From Alkalidesulfovibrio alkalitolerans DSM 16529 (GTDB lineage Bacteria; Desulfobacterota; Desulfovibrionia; Desulfovibrionales; Desulfovibrionaceae): DNA of 64,000 bases. A model generated the notes under the pieces. It had not been told where the DNA came from. It did not search any database and saw nothing but the letters and a program-made list of their open reading frames with translations. The stretch is from positions 120,517 through 184,516 of the forward strand of contig NZ_ATHI01000028.1 in the NCBI RefSeq assembly GCF_000422245.1. The letters run 5' to 3'. A program made the translations under genes and the position numbers. Position 1 is the first letter of the stretch; each line of letters opens with the position of its first letter. Shown piece after piece: positions 8,305-16,763 of this stretch.

Positions 8305-9381
8305 CTAGCGCTCGGTGCAGGAGATGCACGGGTCGATGGACAGGACCACCACGGGAACGTCCGCCAGTTCGATGCCCGGCAGCATTGCCAGGAGCGGCGG
8401 GATGTTGGCGAATGTGGGGGTACGGATGCGCACCCGTTCCATGAACTTGGTGCCGTTGCCCTTCAGGTAGTAGAACAGTTCGCCGCGCGGTTGCTCCACG
8501 CGCATGTCGACTTCGCCTTCAGGATTGCCTTTGACCTTGACTGCGGTCTCGCCCATCGGCAGGCGAGCAATGGCCTGGCGCACCAAGTCGATGGATTGCA
8601 GGGTCTCCAGGAAGCGGACCTTGGAGCGGGAGTAGCAATCGCCGCCAGTCTCGACAACCGGCTCGAAGTCCAGGCTGTCGAATGCCGCGTACTTGAGTTG
8701 GCGCATGTCCTGGGCCACGCCCGAACCGCGCAGCGTGGGGCCGGCGGCGCCGAGGGAGTAAGCCTGTTCGCGGGTCAGCACGCCGATGCCCACAGTACGC
8801 TTCTTGACCGTGTAGTCGTCGAGCATGACCTTTTGCAGTTTCTTGAACTCGGCCTCGACCTTGTCGAGTTCGGTCAGAATCCAGCTGCACTGTTCGGGGG
8901 TGAGGTCGGCGCGCGTGCCGCCGACCACGTTCACCGAGACGATGACGCGGTTGCCGGCCGTGGCCTCGTTGATGTCCATGATCTTCTCGCGGATGCGCCA
9001 GAATTGCATGAACACCGACTCGAAGCCAAAGGCGTCGGCGAAGAGGCCAAGCCACAACAAGTGCGAGTGGATGCGGTGCAATTCCGACCAGATCACGCGC
9101 AGGTACTTGGCGCGCTCGGGGATTTCGATGCCCATCATCTGCTCGATGCCCTGGCAGTAGCACATGGCGTGAATCTTGGAGCAGATGCCGCAGACGCGCT
9201 CCACGATCTGGATCATCTGGTTGTAGTCGCGGATTTCAGTCAGCTTCTCCAGTCCCCGGTGAACGTAGCCGAGCTGCGGAAGCGCCTCGGTCACGATTTC
9301 GTCCTCGACCACGAGCTTCAGGTGGATGGGCTCGGGGAGGACCGGGTGCTGGGGTCCGAAGGGTATAATGGTGCGGGGCAT
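8305..9381 (-). CDS. echE: Ech hydrogenase [NiFe] catalytic subunit EchE
   Basis: A 358-residue large subunit of a group 4 [NiFe] hydrogenase, homologous to NuoD. Both cysteine pairs that hold the Ni-Fe site are present: RVCGIC near residue 63 and DPCISC at the very C-terminus. This separates it from complex I, where those cysteines are lost. The protein ends three residues after the last Cys pair, so there is no C-terminal peptide for a maturation protease to remove, as in other Ech/CooH-type enzymes. Strong GGAGGAG ribosome site. Confidence 0.94.
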   Translation of the reverse strand: MPRTIIPFGPQHPVLPEPIHLKLVVEDEIVTEALPQLGYVHRGLEKLTEIRDYNQMIQIVERVCGICSKIHAMCYCQGIEQMMGIEIPERAKYLRVIWSELHRIHSHLLWLGLFADAFGFESVFMQFWRIREKIMDINEATAGNRVIVSVNVVGGTRADLTPEQCSWILTELDKVEAEFKKLQKVMLDDYTVKKRTVGIGVLTREQAYSLGAAGPTLRGSGVAQDMRQLKYAAFDSLDFEPVVETGGDCYSRSKVRFLETLQSIDLVRQAIARLPMGETAVKVKGNPEGEVDMRVEQPRGELFYYLKGNGTKFMERVRIRTPTFANIPPLLAMLPGIELADVPVVVLSIDPCISCTER

Positions 9382-9399
9382 GTTTTCTCCTCCGCCTGC

Positions 9400-9765
9400 T
9401 TACTGTTTGCGGACCGTGCCGTACTTGCAGAACGGCGTGGCCTTGATGTCGTCTTCCAGGTAGAGCTTGCCGTCGAAATCAAGAGGCAGCCCGTCGAAGC
9501 AGACGCCGTAATGGTCCTTGATTTCGTTTTCCACAAGCACGGCCATGAACAGCACGGGCGTGACGCTCGGCACGGCCTGTCCCCGATCGATCGTCAGGCG
9601 CAGGTGCGTCAGGGCGAGGTCTTTGTCGAAGTGGTAAAGCAGCTCGAATTTTTCCTCGGAGATCTCGACGCAGGACATGGTGACCATGCGCCAGCCGGAG
9701 TTGACGAGATTCACGACCTCGCCGACCACGTTTTCGGGGGTCACGGTGATGATGTTTCCTTGCAT
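9400..9765 (-). CDS. echD: Ech hydrogenase subunit EchD
   Basis: A 121-residue NuoC-like subunit of the hydrophilic arm. It lacks cofactor motifs, as expected. The start is the ATG at 9763-9765 with a GGGAGAGGG site; the longer frame upstream overlaps echC and is not used. The conserved DHYG segment (KDHYGVCFDG) near residue 88 is typical of NuoC/EchD proteins. It lies between echC and echE in the standard gene order. Confidence 0.88.
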   Translation of the reverse strand: MQGNIITVTPENVVGEVVNLVNSGWRMVTMSCVEISEEKFELLYHFDKDLALTHLRLTIDRGQAVPSVTPVLFMAVLVENEIKDHYGVCFDGLPLDFDGKLYLEDDIKATPFCKYGTVRKQ

Positions 9766-9776
9766 GTCCCTCTCCC

Positions 9777-10223
9777 TTAGCCCGCGGCCTGTTTTTGCAG
9801 TTCGGCAAGCTTGCCGAGTCCCGCCACGACGCCGTCGATGATGGCTTCGGGCTTGGGGGGGCAGCCAGGAACGTAGACGTCCACGGGGATGATCTTGTCC
9901 ACGCCACCGACCACGTTGGGGGCCTCGCGGAAGACGCCGCCCGAAAGGCCGCAAGCGCCGATGGCGATCACCAGCTTGGGTCCGGGCATCTGATCGTAGA
10001 TGGTTTTCAGCACGTGCTTGTTGCGATGGTTCACGGTACCTGTCACCAGGAGCGCGTCGGCGTGTTTGGGATTGCCGACGTTGACGATGCCGAAGCGTTC
10101 CACGTCGTAGATCGGCGTGAGGCAGGCAAGAACCTCGATATCGCAGCCGTTGCAGGAGCCGCAGTCGAAGTGAATGATCCAGGGCGATTTGAGCCTGGAG
10201 TTTTGGATCATGTTTTTCAGCAT
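9777..10223 (-). CDS. echC: Ech hydrogenase small subunit EchC
   Basis: A 148-residue NuoB-like subunit binding the proximal [4Fe-4S] cluster. The cluster cysteines are in CGSCNGC near residue 21, a later GACG and the VPGCPP motif near residue 117. Together with EchE it forms the catalytic module. The ATG at 10221-10223 lies one base after the echB stop, so translation is coupled; the upstream in-frame start inside echB is rejected. Confidence 0.92.
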   Translation of the reverse strand: MLKNMIQNSRLKSPWIIHFDCGSCNGCDIEVLACLTPIYDVERFGIVNVGNPKHADALLVTGTVNHRNKHVLKTIYDQMPGPKLVIAIGACGLSGGVFREAPNVVGGVDKIIPVDVYVPGCPPKPEAIIDGVVAGLGKLAELQKQAAG

Positions 10224-10224
10224 C

Positions 10225-11079
10225 TTAGGCCCCCTTGAAGGTGATCCAGACGAGATTGACGGCGGCCATGGCGAGGCCAATGCCCCACACGGAGCCGAGC
10301 ATCCAGCGCCAAGTCATGCGCGCGGTGACGTTGTCCAGCAGCACCTCGGCGAAGTAGGTGGCCATGAGCAGGATGGCCATGCCGAAGAGAGAGGTGTGCC
10401 AGAACAGAGCGCACAGGCCGAGCACGAAGATGGTCTCGTACCAGTGGGCGATCTCGATGATTGCCAGGTGCGGACCGGAATATTCGGTGAGCACGCCTTT
10501 GACGATTTCCTGGTGGCCGTGGTGGCTGGTGGAGAGGTCGAAGGGCGACTTGCGCAGCTTGATGGTCAGGGCGTAGCCGAGCACCACGAAGAGCAGCGGC
10601 AGTTCGAGAAGCAGCGGGGTGTCCGTGTTCCAGATGTCGGCAACCATGAACGAGCCCGTGCTCAGGTAGATGCCTACGAACACGAGGATCAGCAGCGGCT
10701 CGTAGGCCAGTATCTGCAGAAGCTCGCGGTGCGCGCCCACCTGGGAGTAGGGCGAGGGCGCGGCCAGGGCGCCGATAACCAGGAACACGGCGCCGACGGC
10801 CTGGACGAAGAAGATCAGGAGCAGGTCCTGTCCCGCGAAGAGCAGGCCGACGGATACGGCCGCAGCGGCCAAGTACATGTAGGCGCAAAAGACTTGCCAG
10901 ACGTTGACGACGGCGGCGTCCTTGCCCAGGAGTTTGAAGACGTCATAGAAGGGCTGCAGGATCGGGGGGCCGAAGCGCGACTGCATGCGCGCGGTGACCC
11001 TGCGGTCCAGGCCTGCGATGAGGCCGCCGAGAATCGGGGCCAGAATGATGCCGATGAGGCCGAGCACGATTGCGGTCAT
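10225..11079 (-). CDS. echB: Ech hydrogenase membrane subunit EchB
   Basis: A 284-residue membrane protein homologous to NuoH, with about eight hydrophobic helices. It should anchor the hydrophilic arm and form part of the ion path. Conserved NuoH-like features include the RVTARMQSRFGPP loop near residue 27 and an acidic segment before PFDL (residues 180-185). It overlaps echA by four bases. Confidence 0.92.
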   Translation of the reverse strand: MTAIVLGLIGIILAPILGGLIAGLDRRVTARMQSRFGPPILQPFYDVFKLLGKDAAVVNVWQVFCAYMYLAAAAVSVGLLFAGQDLLLIFFVQAVGAVFLVIGALAAPSPYSQVGAHRELLQILAYEPLLILVFVGIYLSTGSFMVADIWNTDTPLLLELPLLFVVLGYALTIKLRKSPFDLSTSHHGHQEIVKGVLTEYSGPHLAIIEIAHWYETIFVLGLCALFWHTSLFGMAILLMATYFAEVLLDNVTARMTWRWMLGSVWGIGLAMAAVNLVWITFKGA

Positions 11080-12977
11080 GAGAGCGCCCCTCCCAGCAGC
11101 ATGGCGAGCAGCATGCCCGCACCCAGGTTGATCCAGATGGTCAGCTTTTCCTCACCGAACACGTTGGTCATGTAGTAGTTGGCGCTTTGGTAGGGCACCG
11201 GCGCGCGCAGCGGACCGGTGAAGCCCGTGGAGTCGGGCAGGTTCGCGCCGCCGAAGTACGGCGTGGAACGGTGCGCCTCGCGGGTCTTCATGACCTGACG
11301 CATGGCGTAGAAGACGCCGAAGCCGAGCAGGATGAAGAGCGGGTACAACGTGAAGGCGCCGACCGGGTTGCGCAGCGAGCCTGCCTCGACGACGTAGGCG
11401 GCGATAGGCAGGAGCGGCTCGACGAGGCGGCTGTAGAGCAGCGGTGCGGCGAGCGAGAGCAGGAGCGCGCCGCAGACCATGGCCAGGAGAGGGAAGCTGG
11501 TCAGGATGGGCATGGACGGATGCTTGGGCTCGGCATTGTGCGGAGCGTTCATCATGTTGCCACCCCAACGCGCGTAGATGAGCACGGTCAGCGCGCTGCC
11601 GATGGCCAGCATGACGATCACGAACAGGTTGTGGCCGGCGGATTCGATGGCCATCCACTTGGCGAGCAGCACGCCGAAGGGCGGCAGCATCATGGTCAGA
11701 AGGCCGATCAGGGTGATCATGGCCACGCGGGGCATGACCGCGGAAAGTCCGCGCATGTCTTCGATGTCGCGGCTGTGGATGTGTTGCTCGATGTGGCCCA
11801 CGCAGCAGAACAGAAGGCCCTTGGAGACAGCGTGGAAGATCAGCAGCAGAACTCCGGCGGTGATGGCCTGCGGCGTGCCGATGCCGGCGCAGCAGATCAT
11901 CAGGCCGAGGTTCGAGATGGTCGAGTAGGCCAGGATTTTCTTGGCGTTGGACTGGCTCACGGCGAGAGCGGCGGTGGCCACAAAGGTGAAGGCACCACAA
12001 ACCGCGATGGCTGTGGCCAGGAAGGTTCCCGCATAGGCCGGGGCGAAGCGCAGCACCAGGAAGACGCCCGCCTTGACCATGGTGGCGGAGTGGAGCAGCG
12101 CAGAGGTGGGCGTGGGCGCGACCATGGCGCCGAGCAGCCAGCTCTGGAAGGGGAGCTGCGCGGCCTTGGTGAAGCCCGCGAGGCACAGCAGCGCCAGGGC
12201 GAAGAGCAGGCCCTGCGCGGTGGGGCCGGCGGCCACGATTTCCTGGATTGAGAGCGTGCCCACGGCGGAGTAGGCCCACATCATGCCGATCACGAAGGCC
12301 AAACCTCCGACGCCGTTCAGAAGCAGCGCGTGGCTGGCGTTCTTTTTGGCTTCGTCCGTGCCGTCATGTCCGATGAGCATGAAGGAACACAGGGTCGTGA
12401 TTTCGAAGAACAGGTAGAAGAAAGTGATGTCATCGGCCAGAACCAAGCCGTTCATGGCGCCGAGGAAGCCGACGAGGAACAGGAAGAAGCGCGGCTGGCG
12501 CGTCCTGTCCAGGTGCAGGTGTTCCTCGTGGGCCTGCATGTACGGAATGGCGTAGATGCAGATCAGCGAACCCACGATCGAGACGATGAGCACCATAATG
12601 ATGGACAAGGTGTCGGCGAAGAAGGTCGGCGCGCCTGTGGGGGTGGCCATGAACAGCTCGAACCAGGCAAGCAGCACGATTTGTGCGGCGAAAACCAACT
12701 GGATAAGCTTGTTCTTGAGTTTGAAAGCGATTGCGAGAATCGCGAACAGCAGGGTGAAGTCGAGCAGAACGACCAGCCCTCGGACAGGAATGAAGAACAA
12801 ACTGCCCGGTGTGGTTGCGAACGCCCCGTTTCCGAGCAACGCCAACGACGCGGCGGCCGTAACGACGCACGTTCCGACCACCACCGCGCCCCGCAGGTGC
12901 CGTGACGGCAGCGCGTAGCACGCGAGCCCGCCCAACACTGGGAGCACGATCAGGAGAAAGAGCAACGAATCCAGCAT
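11076..12977 (-). CDS. echA: Ech hydrogenase antiporter-like subunit EchA
   Basis: A 633-residue NuoL/MrpA-like membrane protein, first gene of echABCDEF. It has about 16 hydrophobic helices, with the antiporter core near residues 130-430 containing the Lys/Glu/His residues typical of the family (for example LLHSATMVKAGVFL). It should couple ferredoxin oxidation and proton reduction to ion translocation across the inner membrane. A GAGGTGAGGG ribosome site precedes the ATG. In Desulfovibrio such enzymes cycle hydrogen and ferredoxin inside the cell. Confidence 0.93.
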   Translation of the reverse strand: MLDSLLFLLIVLPVLGGLACYALPSRHLRGAVVVGTCVVTAAASLALLGNGAFATTPGSLFFIPVRGLVVLLDFTLLFAILAIAFKLKNKLIQLVFAAQIVLLAWFELFMATPTGAPTFFADTLSIIMVLIVSIVGSLICIYAIPYMQAHEEHLHLDRTRQPRFFLFLVGFLGAMNGLVLADDITFFYLFFEITTLCSFMLIGHDGTDEAKKNASHALLLNGVGGLAFVIGMMWAYSAVGTLSIQEIVAAGPTAQGLLFALALLCLAGFTKAAQLPFQSWLLGAMVAPTPTSALLHSATMVKAGVFLVLRFAPAYAGTFLATAIAVCGAFTFVATAALAVSQSNAKKILAYSTISNLGLMICCAGIGTPQAITAGVLLLIFHAVSKGLLFCCVGHIEQHIHSRDIEDMRGLSAVMPRVAMITLIGLLTMMLPPFGVLLAKWMAIESAGHNLFVIVMLAIGSALTVLIYARWGGNMMNAPHNAEPKHPSMPILTSFPLLAMVCGALLLSLAAPLLYSRLVEPLLPIAAYVVEAGSLRNPVGAFTLYPLFILLGFGVFYAMRQVMKTREAHRSTPYFGGANLPDSTGFTGPLRAPVPYQSANYYMTNVFGEEKLTIWINLGAGMLLAMLLGGALS

Positions 12978-13203
12978 GCGGCCCTCACCTCAGGTTGGAA
13001 ACCACCGCCAGGGGGTATTCCCCGACGGAGCGGCCCATGCCTGTAAGTAAGTACAGTCATGAGCCGCCATAAGGATGAAACATAGGGAGCGCCATCAACC
13101 CGGACGACGATCCCTGATATGCCGATCGTTGGCATGGTGTTGAACGAAAACCAGTATGAAGTCAAGGCGAAAGAATTGTATGTGAACTAAATAACAAGCT
13201 TGT
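12978..13203. other. 226-bp ech upstream region with a small inverted repeat
   Basis: This gene-free stretch separates echA from sixA, both on the minus strand, and must hold the ech promoter. No convincing -35/-10 pair was found. ATGCC (13119-13123) and GGCAT (13131-13135) form a 5-bp inverted repeat around a seven-base spacer, a possible operator. The region is more AT-rich near 13150-13200. Confidence 0.4.
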
Positions 13204-13689
13204 CTAGCGAAGCAGCGTATAGATCGCTGGGCGAAGGTGCAACACGATCCGCCCCTTTCCTGGGAGCACGTGAGGGATGTCGAGACGGGTCAGGGAGCCG
13301 TGTTCCAGAACGAGGTTCACGCCGCCTTGGGGGCAGGCGAGGAGGTTGATGAAGTGGGCGAGGTGCGGCATGTGGCCGATGACGAGTGCGGGAGATACAT
13401 CGGCCCGGCGCCGTAGCGACTCGAAGGTCGTCTCGGGCTTGGCACTCGGCGAAAGGGCCTCGAGTACTTCGATGGCGGATTCTGGATAGCCGAGTTCGCG
13501 GGCCACGACCGTGGCTGTTTGCCGGGCGCGCAGTTTCGGACTCGTTGCGATGAGGCCGGGAACCGCGCCGAGGCTCTTGAGCATCCGTGCGGCCTTTGCC
13601 GAGACGTCGATCCCCACGGGGGAAAGGGGCTTGGCGGGATCGATGTCCGAGGAAAGATTCGCACCGTGTTGCATGAGGTAGAGTTCCAT
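13204..13689 (-). CDS. sixA: SixA-type phosphohistidine phosphatase
   Basis: A 161-residue histidine-phosphatase-superfamily protein similar to SixA, which removes phosphate from the Hpt domain of a sensor kinase or from PTS proteins. The N-terminus reads MELYLMQHG: the catalytic histidine of the RHG motif is kept but the arginine is a glutamine. A second conserved histidine is in GHMPHL near residue 107, and the substrate-binding RARQTA segment is present. I chose the ATG at 13687-13689; the frame stays open well upstream but antisense to the amidase-like gene. Ribosome site is weak. Confidence 0.83.
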   Translation of the reverse strand: MELYLMQHGANLSSDIDPAKPLSPVGIDVSAKAARMLKSLGAVPGLIATSPKLRARQTATVVARELGYPESAIEVLEALSPSAKPETTFESLRRRADVSPALVIGHMPHLAHFINLLACPQGGVNLVLEHGSLTRLDIPHVLPGKGRIVLHLRPAIYTLLR

Positions 13690-13734
13690 CGGGCACCCTG
13701 GTACACCGGTCATTGACGGAGCGACGGCTCCATC

Positions 13735-14895
13735 ATGTTTTTCAGTCCTGCACCAAAACGGAAGGCCATGCAATACGACGAACTGAAGGGGCTCTTGAGC
13801 CGGGACGCCAGCATTGCCCGCATGACGAGACGGGCTGCGGTCCAACTGCTGGCCGTGTCTGCGGTTACGGCTGCAAGCCTGCCGTGGGCCATGTCCGCCC
13901 TGGCGCGAGAATCCCCCCAAGGCCTCGATCCGCACACCGAGGCTTTTCGAGGACAGGAACTTTTGACGCGAGGCCGCTATGCCGAGGCGGCCGATGTCCT
14001 TGCCGCGGCAGCGGCGACCGCGCCGCGCGAGGAATGGATATGGTTGCTGGCGGGCCGGGCGCAGTTTTTTGCCGGTCGATTTGGCGAGGCTCGAGAAAGC
14101 TTTCGCCGTGTGCTTCGTCTCAATCCTGCCGATGCCCAGGCGCAGATGATGCTTGAACGGATTTCGATGCATCCGTTGCCCGATGACGTACAGCCACAGG
14201 CGACCGTTCGTGGGGAGGCGAACGCAGGCAAGGCGAGGGAGGAAGCACGGGCGGCCCTGGCTGGGCGAGCCATGGCGCGAGTGGTCATCGACCCTGGGCA
14301 TGGCGGGCGCGATGTTGGCAGTTCCGGACCGGCGGGAAGGTACGAGAAGGACGCCGCCCTGGCCTTGTCGCTGAGGGCGGCCAGGAGGCTGAAAGCCGTG
14401 GAGCCTGATCTCGGTGTGTTTCTGACGCGCCGCGCCGACCGTTTTCTGACTGTTGCCGAACGTGTAGGCGCTGCCGAGCGGCTGTCCGCTGGACTGTTTG
14501 TGTCGCTGCACTGCGACGTGTCCATCGAAGAGCCGGAAGTCTACATCTGGGGCGAGGCCGCGACATCTTCCCCGGCCTTGCGCGCGACCGCGCGAGAGAA
14601 CGCGGCGCTGCGACTCGAAACCACGGCCTTGGATCGACAGGGGGTTGGTGCGCTTTTCAGCCGGGCTTTGCGCAGGCGCGTTCAAGCCGTGTCCGCCGCC
14701 TTGGCTCAGATTTTGGCCCAGGAGATTGGCGCGGGAGGGGGGCACGCAGGTCCGTTCAAAATCCTGGCGCAGGCGCGGGTTCCCTCTGTCCTGATCATCG
14801 TGCCCTGGATGTCCAGGGAATTCGAAGATATATGGGCCGAGCGCCTGGCTGCGGCCGTACAGCGCTTGCGCGTCCTATCCGGGGAGGCGTCGTGA
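13735..14895 (+). CDS. Exported amidase_3-fold protein, catalytic Glu apparently lost
   Basis: A 386-residue protein. A twin-arginine-like signal (TRRAAVQLLAVSA, residues 31-43, cleavage near ALA-RES) suggests export by Tat. Residues 65-145 look TPR-like. Residues 182-380 are an N-acetylmuramoyl-L-alanine amidase (Amidase_3) fold: zinc ligands His189 (DPGHGG), Glu204 (YEKD) and His259 (SLHCD) are present. The C-terminal motif, normally VLVEtGFxSN, reads VLIIVPWMS, so the catalytic Glu is replaced by Ile355. It may be a binding protein rather than a hydrolase. Starts at 13768 or 13822 are also possible; none has an ideal ribosome site. Confidence 0.75.
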   Translation: MFFSPAPKRKAMQYDELKGLLSRDASIARMTRRAAVQLLAVSAVTAASLPWAMSALARESPQGLDPHTEAFRGQELLTRGRYAEAADVLAAAAATAPREEWIWLLAGRAQFFAGRFGEARESFRRVLRLNPADAQAQMMLERISMHPLPDDVQPQATVRGEANAGKAREEARAALAGRAMARVVIDPGHGGRDVGSSGPAGRYEKDAALALSLRAARRLKAVEPDLGVFLTRRADRFLTVAERVGAAERLSAGLFVSLHCDVSIEEPEVYIWGEAATSSPALRATARENAALRLETTALDRQGVGALFSRALRRRVQAVSAALAQILAQEIGAGGGHAGPFKILAQARVPSVLIIVPWMSREFEDIWAERLAAAVQRLRVLSGEAS

Positions 14896-15716
14896 ACGCC
14901 CGAATAGCCGTTGTTCTCTTTCTGCTCTGGATCGCCGTGCCCTGCGAACATCTTTCGGCCTCGGGCTTTGGCGCGGAGGACCACCTCGCTCGCGCGGCGG
15001 AGTGGGAAGCACGGGGACAGCCCGACCGGGCGGCCATCGAATACGGACGCGCCCTGGCCGTACGGCCCGACGATGCCTACGTCCTGTGCGCTCTGGGGCG
15101 GCTGTTGCTCTTCGAAGGCAACGAGACCCAAGCCACGGAGCGGTTTGAAGCTGCCCTGACTGTCGATCCGGGTAATCTCCTGGCCATGGAGCTTTTGGGC
15201 ATGGCGGCCCTTGACCGCGACGACACGGAGGAGGCGCACGCCCTGTTCTCGTCCGTCCTGATTCATGACCCGACGCGGCCGTACGCTCATCTTGGCATGG
15301 CCGTGGCGTGTCTTTCCCTGGACGAGGATGAAGCCGCGTTCGAGCATCTCTTTTTCGCTCTGGACGCCACGCTAGACGATCCGGATGCGGCGTCCCTGGC
15401 CCGGGATCTTTTTTCGTGGATGGGGCTTGCGCATTCGGCTCGTTTGGCACAGGAGCGGGTCGTTCAGGTCAGACCACGCGACCCTGCCGCAGTGGCGGAT
15501 CTCGGCTGGAGGCTTTGGGCCGATGGTGATGAGTCGCTTGCGGACAGCGCTTTCAGGCAGGCGTTGCGGCTCGATCCACTGGAGGCCGAAGCCGCGTTGC
15601 CGCTGGCTTGGATGTTGCTCGACACAGCCAGCCGTCTTGAAGAATCTGGCAATCGCGAGCGGGCCGCACGGTTTGCCGATGAGGCGCGACGCCTGTTGAA
15701 CAGTATTGTGCCCTAG
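14892..15716 (+). CDS. Exported TPR protein
   Basis: A 274-residue protein with an N-terminal signal peptide (about residues 1-24, hydrophobic AVVLFLLWIAV core) and five or six tetratricopeptide repeats over the rest, with the usual small/large residue pattern (for example ALGRLLLFEGNETQATERFEAAL region). It should act in the periplasm as a scaffold. The GTG at 14892 overlaps the stop of the amidase-like gene (GTGA) and is preceded by GGGGAGG, so the two are coupled. An upstream in-frame ATG at 14832 lies inside the amidase gene and is rejected. Confidence 0.82.
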   Translation: MNARIAVVLFLLWIAVPCEHLSASGFGAEDHLARAAEWEARGQPDRAAIEYGRALAVRPDDAYVLCALGRLLLFEGNETQATERFEAALTVDPGNLLAMELLGMAALDRDDTEEAHALFSSVLIHDPTRPYAHLGMAVACLSLDEDEAAFEHLFFALDATLDDPDAASLARDLFSWMGLAHSARLAQERVVQVRPRDPAAVADLGWRLWADGDESLADSAFRQALRLDPLEAEAALPLAWMLLDTASRLEESGNRERAARFADEARRLLNSIVP

Positions 15717-15746
15717 CCGATTTTTTTGTTTTTTTAAGGAGATAGT

Positions 15747-16628
15747 ATGAAATTTGGCATTTCGATGCTCATCGCGGTGGTCCTGATGGCAGTGGCTCCG
15801 CTTGACGCGCAAGGGCTCTCGACTTCTATGGATGCGCGAGCCTTGGACGATGCGTCGGAATTCGCGGATTCCCTGACGTTTTCGGAGGCACTGGGCTCTG
15901 GCGCGCAAGCCGAAGAAGGCTTGGATTGGCGATTCGGGGTGGCCGTTGCATCGGGACTCGGGGTGCCGCCGCCTTTCGCCGTCACCGGTCAACAAGCGCG
16001 AGGGATGGCCATTCGCGCAGCCGAGGTCGCCGCCCGGAAGAATCTCCAGGCAATGATTGCGAGCATCTTCATCGATGCTTCGACGACCGTCGGCCAGGCC
16101 ATGTCCTCCAACGATGTGCTCAGGGAGCGGGTGCTCGGGTTGCTCCAAAACTCCCGGATCGTCGAGACGTCGCTGCGCGACGACAATTCAGCTATGGTCG
16201 TGGTCGGGCTCGATCTGCACGGCGAATTTGCGGACATCTTCTTGCCGCGCGTCATGGGTGCCGCCTCGGGCGGTGTCGCGCCGCACGGGGGCTACACCGG
16301 CCTTATCGTCGACGCGCGAGGACTTCAGGCAAAACCCGCCCTGGTTCTTCGAATTCTCGACGAAGGCGGGAGGGAGCTTTATGGGCCTACGTCGGCCGAG
16401 AGGCAAGCCGCCGTGGAGCATGGGATGGCGGTGTATCATCTGGGCATGGAGGCAGCTCGGCTCGATGCCCGCGCCGGTGGCAGGCCGCTTCAGGTTCGCG
16501 CGGTTCGCGCCGTGGGAACGAATCGTACCGACCTGATCCTGTCCGACCCCGAGGTCGCCCTGTTGCGCGAAGGGCTTGGCGGATCGAAGGCCTTGAGCCG
16601 GTGCCGCGTCGTCATTGTGTTCGATTGA
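15747..16628 (+). CDS. Exported protein with LPP20/FlgP-like domain
   Basis: A 293-residue secreted protein with a signal peptide (residues 1-20, no lipobox Cys). Around residues 82-175 the sequence resembles the LPP20 domain found in FlgP and related outer-membrane proteins: an alternating helix of Ala/Arg (RAAEVAARKNLQAMI) followed by a central strand-rich part. The C-terminal half resembles a second alpha/beta unit. A clear AAGGAG ribosome site precedes the ATG. It lies 30 bases after the TPR gene. Family assignment is by eye and the function is unknown; a role in envelope or flagellar-ring assembly is a guess. Confidence 0.65.
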   Translation: MKFGISMLIAVVLMAVAPLDAQGLSTSMDARALDDASEFADSLTFSEALGSGAQAEEGLDWRFGVAVASGLGVPPPFAVTGQQARGMAIRAAEVAARKNLQAMIASIFIDASTTVGQAMSSNDVLRERVLGLLQNSRIVETSLRDDNSAMVVVGLDLHGEFADIFLPRVMGAASGGVAPHGGYTGLIVDARGLQAKPALVLRILDEGGRELYGPTSAERQAAVEHGMAVYHLGMEAARLDARAGGRPLQVRAVRAVGTNRTDLILSDPEVALLREGLGGSKALSRCRVVIVFD

Positions 16629-16763
16629 AGGCGTCTGACGGGCGTCTTGCCTGGGGATGCCGGAACGGGATATGAGCATGAAAGCGGCTGCTTCGAGCGG
16701 TCGTAAGCAGCCTGAAAGAAACACGAGACATCCCTGACGGTGGGGGTGGCAAAAGGATATTGC

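Noticed and set aside
8221..9780. 519-codon plus-strand open frame across echE/echD
   Set aside because: Antisense shadow of the ech genes; His/Ala/Leu-rich and without a ribosome site.
11187..12251. 354-codon plus-strand frame opposite echA
   Set aside because: Arg/Gly/Glu-rich shadow of a membrane protein gene on the other strand.
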